Positions 17,267 through 25,917 of a stretch of 64,000 bases of DNA are shown here, one piece after another (within the stretch, counting starts at the first letter, position 1; every line of letters starts with the position of its first letter). The notes beneath the pieces are model-generated. The model was given only the letters and a program-made list of their open reading frames with translations. It was not told where the DNA came from and did no database searches. The stretch covers positions 45,765-109,764 of the forward strand of contig CAZSXU010000013.1 in the NCBI GenBank assembly GCA_964610505.1, written 5' to 3'. This DNA comes from CAZSXU01 sp964610505 (GTDB lineage Bacteria; Arandabacterota; Arandabacteria; JAGLYR01). A program made the translations under genes and the position numbers.

Positions 17267-17287
17267 TCTTCTGGCGGGTGCAGGATC

Positions 17288-17539
17288 TTGAAGTCTAGAT
17301 ATCAGCATCTCTCGGGAAAGGTGGAGAGGGCTGGAAGTGCGGTCGTGATCCGGATCATCGGCGGATACCGCCGGCTCGTTTCTCCGCTGTTGCCCCCCAG
17401 TTGTCGATTCACGCCCACCTGCTCCGAGTACGCGATTGATGCCATTCGGAAACACGGGCTCGCCAAAGGAACCGCATTGGCGTTTCTTCGCCTGCTGAAG
17501 TGCCACCCCCTGCACCCCGGTGGTGTTGACCCGGCATAG
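17288..17539 (+). CDS. yidD: Membrane protein insertion efficiency factor YidD
   Basis: This small protein of the YidD family (PF01809) helps YidC-dependent membrane insertion. The defining block is intact: RLVSPLLPPSCRFTPTCSEYAIDAI, then LKCHPLHPGGVDP, with the conserved cysteines. The frame opens with TTG at 17288 (83 residues). Family members usually have about 15-18 residues before SPL, so the GTG at 17321 is an equally reasonable start. It lies between rnpA and yidC in the conserved order. Confidence 0.93.
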   Translation: MKSRYQHLSGKVERAGSAVVIRIIGGYRRLVSPLLPPSCRFTPTCSEYAIDAIRKHGLAKGTALAFLRLLKCHPLHPGGVDPA

Positions 17540-17637
17540 GCGCCGGGCTACTGCCGGGAAGCCGCTGCCCCGGAATCCCTAGGACACGCTGAATACCTAC
17601 CAATACGGCCCGAGTTCGGGTGGGGGGAATCGACGGG

Positions 17638-19332
17638 ATGGAGAAACGAGCCTTCATTGCAGTTCTCCTGATGTTTCTGGTTCTAGTCGTTTTCGAGATG
17701 GTCATGAGGCCCGCTTCGAGGCCCACACCGGAGGGTGACATTCCGCGCGGTCTGGAGGAGGCGAGACAGGAGGAATCCGTCTCGCCGACCCCGGTGGTTC
17801 CCCCGGCGCCGCCTGAAACCCGGTCCCGAGAACCGGAGCCCGCCTCGCAGGAATGGGTGGACGAGCCTCGCGGCATTCCCGAAAAAGAAGTGCTGGTGAA
17901 GACCGACCTCATCGAAGCCGTGTTCAGCAACCGGGGGCCGACCATCGTGTCTTGGAAGCTGAACAGATTCGAGGGATTGGATTCGGAGTGGGTGGAGCTG
18001 GTGCCGGATTGGGAATCGGGTGGGATCGTGATTGGCCCCGGGGGTTCGGAAGAATCGGAGTGGAGCGGGGCGATGTTCGAAATCAAGACGGACCGCCTCG
18101 TCTTGAGCGAGAGGAGTCCAACCGGTTCGATCACCTTCGTCGCCACGAGAGCCGATGGCAGCTCCATTACCGAGACTCTGCGATTCACAAACACCAGCTA
18201 TTTGATGGAAGTCCATCTGGCGGTCGAGAGTGCCGCGGTGGAGCGTGGCGACGGGATGCGTCTGGGTTGGACCAGTTCCATGGCGTCGACGGAGCCCGAT
18301 GTGAAGGACGCCAAACGGTACTTCGCGTCCATGGTGTCCGTGGACAGTGAAGTGTTCAAGAACGATGTCGGGAAGTTGAAGAAGGAACCGAACCGACTCA
18401 GGCGGGGCGCAGTTCACTGGGCCGGGATCAAGAACAAGTATTTCGCCATGGTTCTGGTGCCCGAATCCGGAGCCGCCACGGCCGTAGAGACGGGAGGAGA
18501 GCGGGAGGCGGAACGCCTGTCGTTTTCGATGCTGTTTCCCGCGAAGGCGGCCGGCGGCTGGAATGTGAATGCACAGATCTACGGGGGCCCGATCGACTAC
18601 CAGATTCTGAAGGATCTCGGGTTGGGTCTGGAAAAGATGGTGGACTTCGGTCACAAGATCATCCGCCCCCTGAGCAAACTCATCTACTGGATGCTGCTGA
18701 CCACGCACAAGTGGCTGCCGAACTATGGGATCGTCATCATCATCCTTTCCACGCTCACGAAGGTATTGTTCTACCCGCTCACACAGAAGAGCATGAAGTC
18801 CATGCAAAGCATGCAGGAACTCCAACCCAAGATGGCCGCCCTGAAGGAAAAGCACAAGAACGATCCCAAACGCATGAACCAGGAGGTGATGAAACTCTAC
18901 AAGGAACAGGGCGTCAATCCGCTGGGCGGATGTCTTCCCCTGTTGCTGCAATCTCCGGTTTTTTTCGCCCTCTATGCGGTGTTGCAGCGCACGATTGAGC
19001 TGAGGAGGGCGCCTTTTGTCCTCTGGATTGACGATCTGTCGCGCCCGGATGTGATCTTCTCGCTGCCGAGCCCATTGCCCGCAATCAGCGTGCTTCCGAT
19101 TCTCATGGGCGCGTCTATGTTCCTGCAGCAGCGGTTGTCTTCATCCGGCGGAGATCCACGGCAGAAGATGCTGGGCTACATGATGCCGATTTTTCTGACG
19201 GTCATTTTCTTCCGCATGCCGTCGGGGTTGGTGCTGTACTGGCTGGTGAACACGGTCCTCAGTATCGGGCAGCAGTACATCCTGAAGCGCAAGAACGCCG
19301 GCCCCGGCGCGCTTGAACCCGCGAGTGGATGA
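17638..19332 (+). CDS. yidC: Membrane protein insertase YidC
   Basis: This 564-residue YidC inserts proteins into the inner membrane, alone or with Sec. It has the long Gram-negative layout. An N-terminal membrane anchor (FIAVLLMFLVLVVFEMV) is followed by a Pro/Glu-rich linker and a large periplasmic beta domain to about residue 330. Then come the conserved insertase segments, including YGIVIIILSTLTKVLFYPLT, QSPVFFALYAVL and MPSGLVLYWLVNTVLSI. The ATG at 17638 is preferred over an upstream GTG at 17620 because the anchor begins there. It is followed by jag. Confidence 0.96.
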   Translation: MEKRAFIAVLLMFLVLVVFEMVMRPASRPTPEGDIPRGLEEARQEESVSPTPVVPPAPPETRSREPEPASQEWVDEPRGIPEKEVLVKTDLIEAVFSNRGPTIVSWKLNRFEGLDSEWVELVPDWESGGIVIGPGGSEESEWSGAMFEIKTDRLVLSERSPTGSITFVATRADGSSITETLRFTNTSYLMEVHLAVESAAVERGDGMRLGWTSSMASTEPDVKDAKRYFASMVSVDSEVFKNDVGKLKKEPNRLRRGAVHWAGIKNKYFAMVLVPESGAATAVETGGEREAERLSFSMLFPAKAAGGWNVNAQIYGGPIDYQILKDLGLGLEKMVDFGHKIIRPLSKLIYWMLLTTHKWLPNYGIVIIILSTLTKVLFYPLTQKSMKSMQSMQELQPKMAALKEKHKNDPKRMNQEVMKLYKEQGVNPLGGCLPLLLQSPVFFALYAVLQRTIELRRAPFVLWIDDLSRPDVIFSLPSPLPAISVLPILMGASMFLQQRLSSSGGDPRQKMLGYMMPIFLTVIFFRMPSGLVLYWLVNTVLSIGQQYILKRKNAGPGALEPASG

Positions 19333-19395
19333 GGAATCCGGGGTTTCGCTCTCGTTTGTCGACGACTTACGATCACGATGGGGATGAGGTTTCAC

Positions 19396-19977
19396 ATGGA
19401 AGAGAGAACAAACGGGATCATACAGGAAGGCACATCGGTCAAGGAAGCCGTGAATCGCGGTCTTGCCGAGCTGGGAATCCGGGAACAGGACGCACACATT
19501 ATCGTGCTGAACGAAGGGTCCAGGGGGATCCTCAGGCTCCTGGGCGGGCGAAAAGCTCGGGTCAAGATCGTCCCTGCAGTGAACGAAGAGGAAAGAATCC
19601 GGCGAATCGTCGATGAACTCATGAGCCACATGGGTCTCGGGGGCCAGGTCGAGGTCTCGATCAGCGACAACAGAATTTCGGTGGCGATCGAAACGGCCGG
19701 GTTGGACGGTCTGCTCATCGGTCGGCACGGCCAGACCCTGGATGCCCTGCAGCACCTCGTCGATCGAATGCTCAACCACGGTTCCAGGGAACGGCGCAGG
19801 GTGACGGTGGACGTGGGGGGCTACCGGAAGCGGAGGGGTAGCTCGCGGCGCGCCAAATCGTCCACCGGGGGCCGCAGTGGAGGCGCCGGAAACGGTCGCC
19901 ATCGTGGGCGCTCCCGCGGCCGCGCGCTCGTGAGAGCCGGCGCTGATTCCGGCTCGCCGTCCGGCATGCCGGGATGA
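19396..19977 (+). CDS. jag: Jag/KhpB-type RNA-binding protein, R3H domain not recognisable
   Basis: This protein of about 193 residues, next to yidC as in most bacteria, has the Jag N-terminal domain (GTSVKEAVNRGLAELGI). A KH domain follows with GLDGLLIGRHGQTLDALQ and the closing VTVDVGGYRKRRG. Family members normally continue with an R3H domain containing R-x3-H. Here the chain becomes a low-complexity Arg/Gly/Ser tail (about 45 residues) without that motif, and the other two frames do not restore it. An ATG at 19378 is possible, but 19396 has GAGG before it. In the family it binds RNA and influences cell wall and division genes. Confidence 0.88.
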   Translation: MEERTNGIIQEGTSVKEAVNRGLAELGIREQDAHIIVLNEGSRGILRLLGGRKARVKIVPAVNEEERIRRIVDELMSHMGLGGQVEVSISDNRISVAIETAGLDGLLIGRHGQTLDALQHLVDRMLNHGSRERRRVTVDVGGYRKRRGSSRRAKSSTGGRSGGAGNGRHRGRSRGRALVRAGADSGSPSGMPG

Positions 19978-20247
19978 TACGCGAATCCGAAGACAGGGAG
20001 ACCGTTGAAAGGCGCCTTGGATCTGGACGCTGCCCGTCAAGACGGAGGCTTGGACCGCAAAGATGGGTTCTTCAACAGCCCCATAGAGTGCGTGCATCAT
20101 CTCGCCGGAGTGGATCCGCAGATGCGCGCAGCCCCGCATTGGAGCCGTAGAGTGTGAGCTCACCCGTTTCGTTACGAGTCGCGCGTTCGATCTTGCGGAC
20201 TCACGAGCGCAACACGCACGGATGAAGGGGGGTGCAGACGGCCATCG

Positions 20248-21657
20248 TTGCGCTTCGTTAACGCGAGGGACGAGGGCCCGTCGCTGCGTGTGATCGGTGA
20301 CACGATTGCTGCTATCGCCACACCCGCGGGTGAAGGCGCGCTGTCTATTGTCCGCGTCTCGGGGCCGTCGGCGGTTGCGATTGCGGACGAGTGTTTCAGC
20401 AGTCGAAAACGTCCGTCGCAGATGCCATCCCACACGGTGCGTTACGGGCGGGTCGTCGACCGTCGAGGGCGGACGCTGGATCGCGTCCTTCTGACGGTCA
20501 TGCGGGGTCCGCGAACGTCGACGGGGGAGGACACCGTCGAGATCAGCTGTCACGGAGGCCGCCTGGTCTCCTGCACCGTATTGGAGCGAGTCCTCGCCGC
20601 CGGCGCGCGGCTGGCCGAACCCGGCGAGTTTACTCGCCGGGCTTTTCTGAACGGTCACATGGACCTGGTCCAGGCCGAAGGAGTTCTGGAGGTGATTCGG
20701 GCCCGTACCGACGCAGGGCTGAGGGCCGCACTGCGCCAGGTGGAGGGGCAAGTCTCGAACGAGTACGAGGCCCTGAGAGAGAAACTGGACGAGTGCAGGG
20801 TGCAGATGGAATGCGCCATTGAATTCGCGGAGGAAACCACGCCCTGGCCGGACGAGCGGATTCTCCGGCACTTGCAGGCGGCGGCGGCGGAGCTGGAATC
20901 GATGTGGGATCGCGCTCGAGCCGGCAGGAGAATTCAGGACGGCGCGAGGGTGGCAATCATCGGTCGGCCCAACGTGGGGAAGTCCACGCTGTTCAATCAG
21001 CTCCTAGGAGAGGAGAGAGTGATCGTCACCGATGAGCCGGGGACGACGCGGGATGTGGTGGCGGAGTGGACAGCGATAGACGGAATCCCGGTTCGTTTGC
21101 TGGACACGGCAGGGATTCGATCGAGTGATTGTCCGGTCGAGCGAATTGCTGTGGAGCGGGCGCGCGAACAGGGGATCCGAGCCGAAATCGTTCTTCTTCT
21201 GATGGACGCGTCGCGCAATCCGGATGAAGAAGATGAAAGAACGCTGGCCGAGTGTCGACCCGAGCGGACGTTTGTGGTCTTGAACAAGATCGATCTGGGT
21301 GTGGCCGAGCAGATGGAGACCTGGGCCGAAGAGAAGGCGGGGGGGGGCGTCGTGGAACGGGTATCGGCGTTAAACCGGAGCGGGATCGAGGGTCTCAGAA
21401 CGCGAATCGCGCAGCGGATCGCCCGGGATCATCTGCCGGACGCCGGGCTCGTGGCAAGCCTGAGGCAGATAGATATCCTTCGTCGCGCCCTCGAAGGTCT
21501 TCGGAGAAGCGCCTCGGCCATGTCGAACGGAGCCGGAATCGAGCTGGCAGCCTCGGATCTGAGGGAATCTCTTGACATATTCGGAGAGCTTGCGGGAACG
21601 ACGCAGCCCGAGGAAATCTTGAACCGCATCTTCTCTGAGTTTTGTATCGGTAAATAG
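20248..21657 (+). CDS. mnmE: tRNA modification GTPase MnmE
   Basis: With MnmG this protein makes the (carboxymethyl)aminomethyl group at U34 of certain tRNAs. The N-terminal folate-binding part starts GDTIAAIATPAGEGALSIVRVSG. The G domain has GRPNVGKSTLFNQLLGEERVIVTDEPGTTRD in sequence, DTAGIR and NKID. The C-terminus is the family-typical FCIGK with its essential Cys. The frame opens at TTG 20248; a GTG at 20290 fits the family's short N-terminus equally well. It is 12 bp upstream of mnmG. The 270-bp gap after jag shows nothing recognisable. Confidence 0.96.
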   Translation: MRFVNARDEGPSLRVIGDTIAAIATPAGEGALSIVRVSGPSAVAIADECFSSRKRPSQMPSHTVRYGRVVDRRGRTLDRVLLTVMRGPRTSTGEDTVEISCHGGRLVSCTVLERVLAAGARLAEPGEFTRRAFLNGHMDLVQAEGVLEVIRARTDAGLRAALRQVEGQVSNEYEALREKLDECRVQMECAIEFAEETTPWPDERILRHLQAAAAELESMWDRARAGRRIQDGARVAIIGRPNVGKSTLFNQLLGEERVIVTDEPGTTRDVVAEWTAIDGIPVRLLDTAGIRSSDCPVERIAVERAREQGIRAEIVLLLMDASRNPDEEDERTLAECRPERTFVVLNKIDLGVAEQMETWAEEKAGGGVVERVSALNRSGIEGLRTRIAQRIARDHLPDAGLVASLRQIDILRRALEGLRRSASAMSNGAGIELAASDLRESLDIFGELAGTTQPEEILNRIFSEFCIGK

Positions 21658-21669
21658 GATTATATTATA

Positions 21670-23595
21670 ATGAATGTTCCACGTGAAACATCCCCCGTAT
21701 CTCCAGTGCCCGAGCATTTCGATGTGGCAATTGTGGGAGGGGGCCATGCAGGTTGTGAAGCAGGCCTGGCTTCGGCGAGAATGGGTTCACGAACGATCCT
21801 GTTCTCCCTCAATATCGACCATCTGGCCCAGATGTCCTGCAACCCGGCAATCGGAGGCGTGGCCAAAGGGCAACTGGTTCGCGAGATCGATGCGTTGGGT
21901 GGGGAAATGGGGCGGGCCATAGACGAGACCGGGATTCAGTTCCGCTGGCTTAACCGGAAGCGGGGACCGGCCCTCTGGTCGCTGAGGGCCCAGGCGGACA
22001 AACTTCGGTACCAGCGCCGCATTCGCCAGGCCGTCGAACTGCAGGAGGGGTTGGTTCTCAAGCAGGACGAAGTGAACGAGATCCTCGTCGATTCGGGACA
22101 TGTAGTTGGAGTACGGACTTGCTCAGGCAGGGAATACGCATGCCGAACTCTAGTCGTAACCCCGGGCACTTTTCTCAACGGCCTGATTCACACGGGGAAG
22201 CGGTCCTTTCCCGGCGGACGGTCGGGGGAACCCGGGGCATCTGGCCTTTCGGAGTCTCTGGTCCGGATCGGCCTTTCCGTCGCCAGGCTGAAGACGGGGA
22301 CACCACCCAGAGTCAACGGGAGAACACTTGACTTCTCGAAAATGACACGTCAGGAGGGGGATGATCCGCCGGCCCCATTCTCACATTTCACGGATCGCAT
22401 TACTCAGGATCAGGTTCCCTGCTACATCACCCAGACCAATGAGGAAACGCACGAGATCATCCGTCGCAACCTGGATCGATCCGCGCTGTACTCGGGGCGA
22501 ATCGTGGGAGTCGGCCCTCGGTACTGCCCGTCCGTCGAAGACAAGATTGTCCGTTTTGCGGGGAAGGCCAGCCATCAGATCTTCGTCGAACCCGAGGGCA
22601 GGGATACGCAGGAGCTCTACCTGAACGGGCTCGCGACCTCGCTCGACGAGGATGTCCAGATGGAGATGCTGCGTTCGATTCCCGGACTGGAGGAAGCGGA
22701 AATCATGCGGCCGGGATACGCCGTGGAATACGACTTCGTGCCTCCGACCCAGCTGCGACCGACTCTCGAAACGAAGACAGTCAAGGGCTTGTTCCTTGCA
22801 GGGCAGATCAATGGAACGTCCGGGTACGAGGAGGCCGCCGGCCAGGGAATCGTTGCCGGGATCAATGCGGCGGCGCGGGTTCAGGAGAGAGCGCCGCTGA
22901 CGCTGTCCCGCTCCGAAGCATACATCGGGGTTCTGATCGATGACTTGGTGACCAAGGGAACTGAAGAGCCGTACCGGATGTTTACATCACGGGCCGAGTA
23001 TCGATTGATGCTCCGCCATGACAACGCCGATGAGCGACTGATGCCCTACGGATTCCGCTACGGACTCATTCCCGAAGACGCGCTGCGAAAGACAGAGGAG
23101 AGAGTTCATCAAGTGGAGGAAGAAACGAGACGCCTGACCAGGACTTTCGTGTCGCCGGCGGATCTTGAGCGATACCCGCGTCTCTGTGGAGAGCGTGAGG
23201 CCGCGTCGGGTGTTTCTCTGGCCAAGCTGCTCAGCCGCCCGGGCGTGGACTACCACGAGCTCGAGCCCTTCGACACCCGGAGACAAGAATTGCCGGAATC
23301 TGTGATCTTCGGAATCGAGATCCATCTGAAGTACGAAGGGTACATTCGGCGACAGGAGAAGCGGATCGAACAGGCGAAGAAACTGGAGGGGAAGCGGATT
23401 CCGGGGGACGTGGATTTTATGGGGATTTCAGAGATTTCCTTTGAAGCCAGGGAGAAATTGGCTAAAATTCGACCTGAATCCCTGGGGCAGGCGTCCCGAA
23501 TCTCTGGGGTCAGCCCGGCGGACGTAGCGGGTCTCTGGATTCACCTGGATAAGCGGAGGCGGCAGCAGGCCGGAGGCGGTGTTCGTGGTGGGTGA
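21670..23595 (+). CDS. mnmG: tRNA uridine-5-carboxymethylaminomethyl modification enzyme MnmG
   Basis: This 641-residue FAD protein is the partner of MnmE. The dinucleotide-binding motif GGGHAGCEAGLASARMG lies near the N-terminus. Family signatures follow: MSCNPAIGGVAKGQLVREIDALGG, GTFLNGLIHTG and LFLAGQINGTSGYEEAAGQG. The C-terminal helical domain (RPESLGQASRISGVSPADV) binds MnmE and tRNA. The first codons after ATG are part of a parS site (21675-21690), so the protein starts MNVPRET. Its end overlaps rsmG by 17 bases. Confidence 0.97.
   Translation: MNVPRETSPVSPVPEHFDVAIVGGGHAGCEAGLASARMGSRTILFSLNIDHLAQMSCNPAIGGVAKGQLVREIDALGGEMGRAIDETGIQFRWLNRKRGPALWSLRAQADKLRYQRRIRQAVELQEGLVLKQDEVNEILVDSGHVVGVRTCSGREYACRTLVVTPGTFLNGLIHTGKRSFPGGRSGEPGASGLSESLVRIGLSVARLKTGTPPRVNGRTLDFSKMTRQEGDDPPAPFSHFTDRITQDQVPCYITQTNEETHEIIRRNLDRSALYSGRIVGVGPRYCPSVEDKIVRFAGKASHQIFVEPEGRDTQELYLNGLATSLDEDVQMEMLRSIPGLEEAEIMRPGYAVEYDFVPPTQLRPTLETKTVKGLFLAGQINGTSGYEEAAGQGIVAGINAAARVQERAPLTLSRSEAYIGVLIDDLVTKGTEEPYRMFTSRAEYRLMLRHDNADERLMPYGFRYGLIPEDALRKTEERVHQVEEETRRLTRTFVSPADLERYPRLCGEREAASGVSLAKLLSRPGVDYHELEPFDTRRQELPESVIFGIEIHLKYEGYIRRQEKRIEQAKKLEGKRIPGDVDFMGISEISFEAREKLAKIRPESLGQASRISGVSPADVAGLWIHLDKRRRQQAGGGVRGG
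21675..21690. promoter_or_regulatory. parS centromere site
   Basis: TGTTCCACGTGAAACA differs by one base from the widely conserved parS TGTTTCACGTGAAACA. ParB (25035-25907) would load here. The site is embedded in codons 2-7 of mnmG, about 5.5 kb from the putative origin, the usual distance range. Confidence 0.85.
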
Positions 23596-24274
23596 GTCCG
23601 GAGTCGATGCAGAGTTCCGGGCGTTGGAGAGGGAGCTGGGGAATCTCGGTCTGGGAGGGGTGGACACGAATCTTGAGGCGCTTGGGCAACATCGAGCTGC
23701 CATCCTTCTATGGAACCAGAGGGTGAACCTGGTTTCGCGCCGGGATGAGAAGAAGTTGATCCGGTATCATTTTCTGGACTGCGCGGAGGGGCTGACCCAC
23801 CTTAGGGAAGGAACTGACCGCCGCGTGCTGGATCTGGGAAGTGGAGCCGGATTTCCCGGTGTCGTGTGGAAGATCCTGCGACCGGATCTGGATATCACGT
23901 TGGTTGATTCCATTCGGAAGCGGGCTCTGTTTCTGGAGAGCGTGGTGGAAGCTCTGGGGTTGGAGGGAGTGGGAATCGTCCGGGAGCGGGGAGAGGAACT
24001 GGCCGAGCGGGAGGATTTCGCCGGTCAATACGACGTGGGCGTCGCACGAACGGTGGCGCCGCTCTGGCGGCTCGTGGGAGTGTGCATGCCTTTCCTTCGG
24101 CCGGGTGGCCGGTTGCTGGCGTTCAAGGGGCGTGCGGTGGAGGAGGAGCTGGCCGAGGCGGAATCCGTGCTCAAAGACAAGGGGGGAAAGTTGGTGAGGG
24201 TTGCGCCGGCCCGCTCGGAGACGCTCCGGGGCAAGCGCATCTTCGTGGTAATCGAGAAAAAAGCAGGATTGTGA
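23579..24274 (+). CDS. rsmG: 16S rRNA (guanine-527-N7) methyltransferase RsmG
   Basis: This 231-residue class I methyltransferase methylates G527 of 16S rRNA using S-adenosylmethionine. The cofactor motif RVLDLGSGAGFPGVVWKI, the adjacent ITLVDSIRKRALFLESV and a later RTVAPLWRLV match the family. The N-terminal NLVSRRDEKKLIRYHFLDC is also typical. The GTG start at 23579 overlaps mnmG by 17 bases; another GTG nearby is possible. The mnmG-rsmG-parA-parB order is ancestral for bacteria. Confidence 0.95.
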   Translation: MFVVGESGVDAEFRALERELGNLGLGGVDTNLEALGQHRAAILLWNQRVNLVSRRDEKKLIRYHFLDCAEGLTHLREGTDRRVLDLGSGAGFPGVVWKILRPDLDITLVDSIRKRALFLESVVEALGLEGVGIVRERGEELAEREDFAGQYDVGVARTVAPLWRLVGVCMPFLRPGGRLLAFKGRAVEEELAEAESVLKDKGGKLVRVAPARSETLRGKRIFVVIEKKAGL

Positions 24275-24277
24275 GGG

Positions 24278-25042
24278 ATGCCGGTGGGCAAGGTCGTAGC
24301 GATCGTCAATCAGAAGGGCGGAGTGGGAAAAACCACTACGGCGGTGAACCTTGCAGCATCGCTGGCGGCTGCGGAACGGAGGATTCTGCTGGTGGACATG
24401 GACCCGCAGTCCAATGCCACGAGCGGACTTGGGATCTCGGCGAAGGAGAGGCCGTGCATCTACGAGGTGATCCTTGAGGAAGTTCAGATTCAGGATACCG
24501 TCACGGCCACGGCGCTCCCATTCCTGAAGCTGGTGCCCGCCGACCAGCGGCTGGCCGGCGCAGAGGTTGAACTGGTGCCGGCCATCGCCCGAGAGAGGAG
24601 GCTGAAGCATGCTTTGTCCGATGTGGCGGGCGAGTACGATTACGTCTTCGTGGACTGTCCTCCGTCACTGGGGATTCTTACCCTCAACGCTATGACTGCG
24701 GCCTCCTCGGTTCTGATTCCGATTCAGTGCGAGTACTACGCGCTGGAGGGTTTGAGCCACCTGTTGAACACCATCCGCATGGTGCAGCGCAACGTGAATC
24801 CGGATCTCCAGATCGAAGGGATTCTGCTGACGATGTTCGATCAGCGGCTGACTCTCTGCAAGCAGGTGGCGGAAGACGCGAGACGTTTTTTTGCGGAAAA
24901 AGTGTATCGGACCATCGTGCCGAGGAATGTGCGCCTCTCGGAGGCGCCCAGCTTCGGAAGACCCGTGCTCATGTACGATCTTCTCTCCACGGGGGCGAAG
25001 AGCTACATGGAGCTGGCGAAAGAAGTGATGCAGAATGCCTAG
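24278..25042 (+). CDS. parA: Chromosome partitioning ATPase ParA (Soj)
   Basis: This 254-residue ParA/Soj drives origin segregation by ATP-dependent, nonspecific DNA binding. The deviant Walker A VNQKGGVGKTTTAVNLA, with its signature lysine, is at residues about 9-25. DMDPQSNATSGLG gives the A' motif and VFVDCPPSLGILTLNA the Walker B region. The start ATG 24278 has GAGGG before it. It overlaps parB by 8 bases, so the pair is translationally coupled. Confidence 0.97.
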   Translation: MPVGKVVAIVNQKGGVGKTTTAVNLAASLAAAERRILLVDMDPQSNATSGLGISAKERPCIYEVILEEVQIQDTVTATALPFLKLVPADQRLAGAEVELVPAIARERRLKHALSDVAGEYDYVFVDCPPSLGILTLNAMTAASSVLIPIQCEYYALEGLSHLLNTIRMVQRNVNPDLQIEGILLTMFDQRLTLCKQVAEDARRFFAEKVYRTIVPRNVRLSEAPSFGRPVLMYDLLSTGAKSYMELAKEVMQNA

Positions 25043-25907
25043 AAAAGCATTGGGTAGAGGGCTGGAAGCACTGATCCCGGACCGGACTACCGGCTCCGAA
25101 GAAATGCCCCCCCTTCCGGCGGCGGGAGGGGAATCGAAGGTCCCGCTGGAAGATATCACAGCCAACCCCCATCAACCGAGAGGGCGCTTCGATCCGGAAC
25201 GGATGCGGGAAATGGTCCAATCGGTTCGCGAAATGGGGCTGGTGCAGCCGATCCTGGTGAGGCCGCAGGGGGACAAGTACCAGATCGTTGCAGGCGAGCG
25301 CCGATTCCGGGCGGCGAAGGAGGCCGGACTGAAGTCCATCCCTGCGGTGATTCGAGAAATCGACGATCGGGAAATGCTGGAGATTGCGCTGATCGAAAAC
25401 CTCCAGCGGGAGGATCTGAACCCCGTGGACGAGGCCGAAGCGTACCGTGTTCTGCACGAACGGTACGAGATGACACAGGCTGAGATCGCGGAACGTGTGG
25501 GGAAGAACCGATCCACCGTCGCCAACGCGATGCGGTTGCTTCGGCTTCCGGAGGAAGTGCGGCGGAGTGTTTCACGTGGAACCCTTTCGATGGGGCATGC
25601 TCGCGCGCTGCTTGCCCTCGACTCTCGCGACCAACAGATCAACCTGGCCCGGGAAATCGAAACCCGAAATCTCTCGGTTCGCGAAGTAGAGAAACGGGTG
25701 CACCAACGGACCGGCGGCAAGCGCGCGTCGGCGCGTCCTCGCCGCCCCGAGGTTCTGGAGCTTGAGGAGAAAATGCAGCGGTGGCTTGGAACCCGAGTGA
25801 GGATCACCGAACGGGGAGGGCGGGGCCGCCTCGTCGTCGAATTCTACAACAGCGGGGACCTGGAACGGATCGTCGACTGTTTCCGGTCGGGGTCCAGATT
25901 GACCTGA
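25035..25907 (+). CDS. parB: Chromosome partitioning protein ParB (Spo0J)
   Basis: This 290-residue ParB is a CTP-dependent clamp that loads at parS and spreads. It begins MPRKALGRGLEALIPD. The CTPase region has NPHQPRGRFD and GERRFRAAKEAG. The segment ALIENLQREDLNPVDEAEAY and the helix-turn-helix MTQAEIAERVGKNRSTVANAMRLL follow, then a C-terminal dimerisation part. The coding sequence itself contains a second parS-like site (25568-25583). Confidence 0.97.
   Translation: MPRKALGRGLEALIPDRTTGSEEMPPLPAAGGESKVPLEDITANPHQPRGRFDPERMREMVQSVREMGLVQPILVRPQGDKYQIVAGERRFRAAKEAGLKSIPAVIREIDDREMLEIALIENLQREDLNPVDEAEAYRVLHERYEMTQAEIAERVGKNRSTVANAMRLLRLPEEVRRSVSRGTLSMGHARALLALDSRDQQINLAREIETRNLSVREVEKRVHQRTGGKRASARPRRPEVLELEEKMQRWLGTRVRITERGGRGRLVVEFYNSGDLERIVDCFRSGSRLT
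25568..25583. promoter_or_regulatory. parS-like site inside parB
   Basis: TGTTTCACGTGGAACC matches the left half of consensus parS exactly and the right half with two differences. Together with the site in mnmG it gives two candidate ParB loading sites 3.9 kb apart. Confidence 0.75.
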
Positions 25908-25917
25908 GGAGCGGGCG

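Noticed and set aside
17683..18951. 422-codon minus-strand open frame inside yidC
   Set aside because: Antisense shadow in GC-rich sequence; yidC is unmistakable on the plus strand.
19141..20871. 576-codon minus-strand open frame across yidC, jag and mnmE
   Set aside because: Runs through three genuine plus-strand genes, with composition typical of antisense frames and no recognisable domain.
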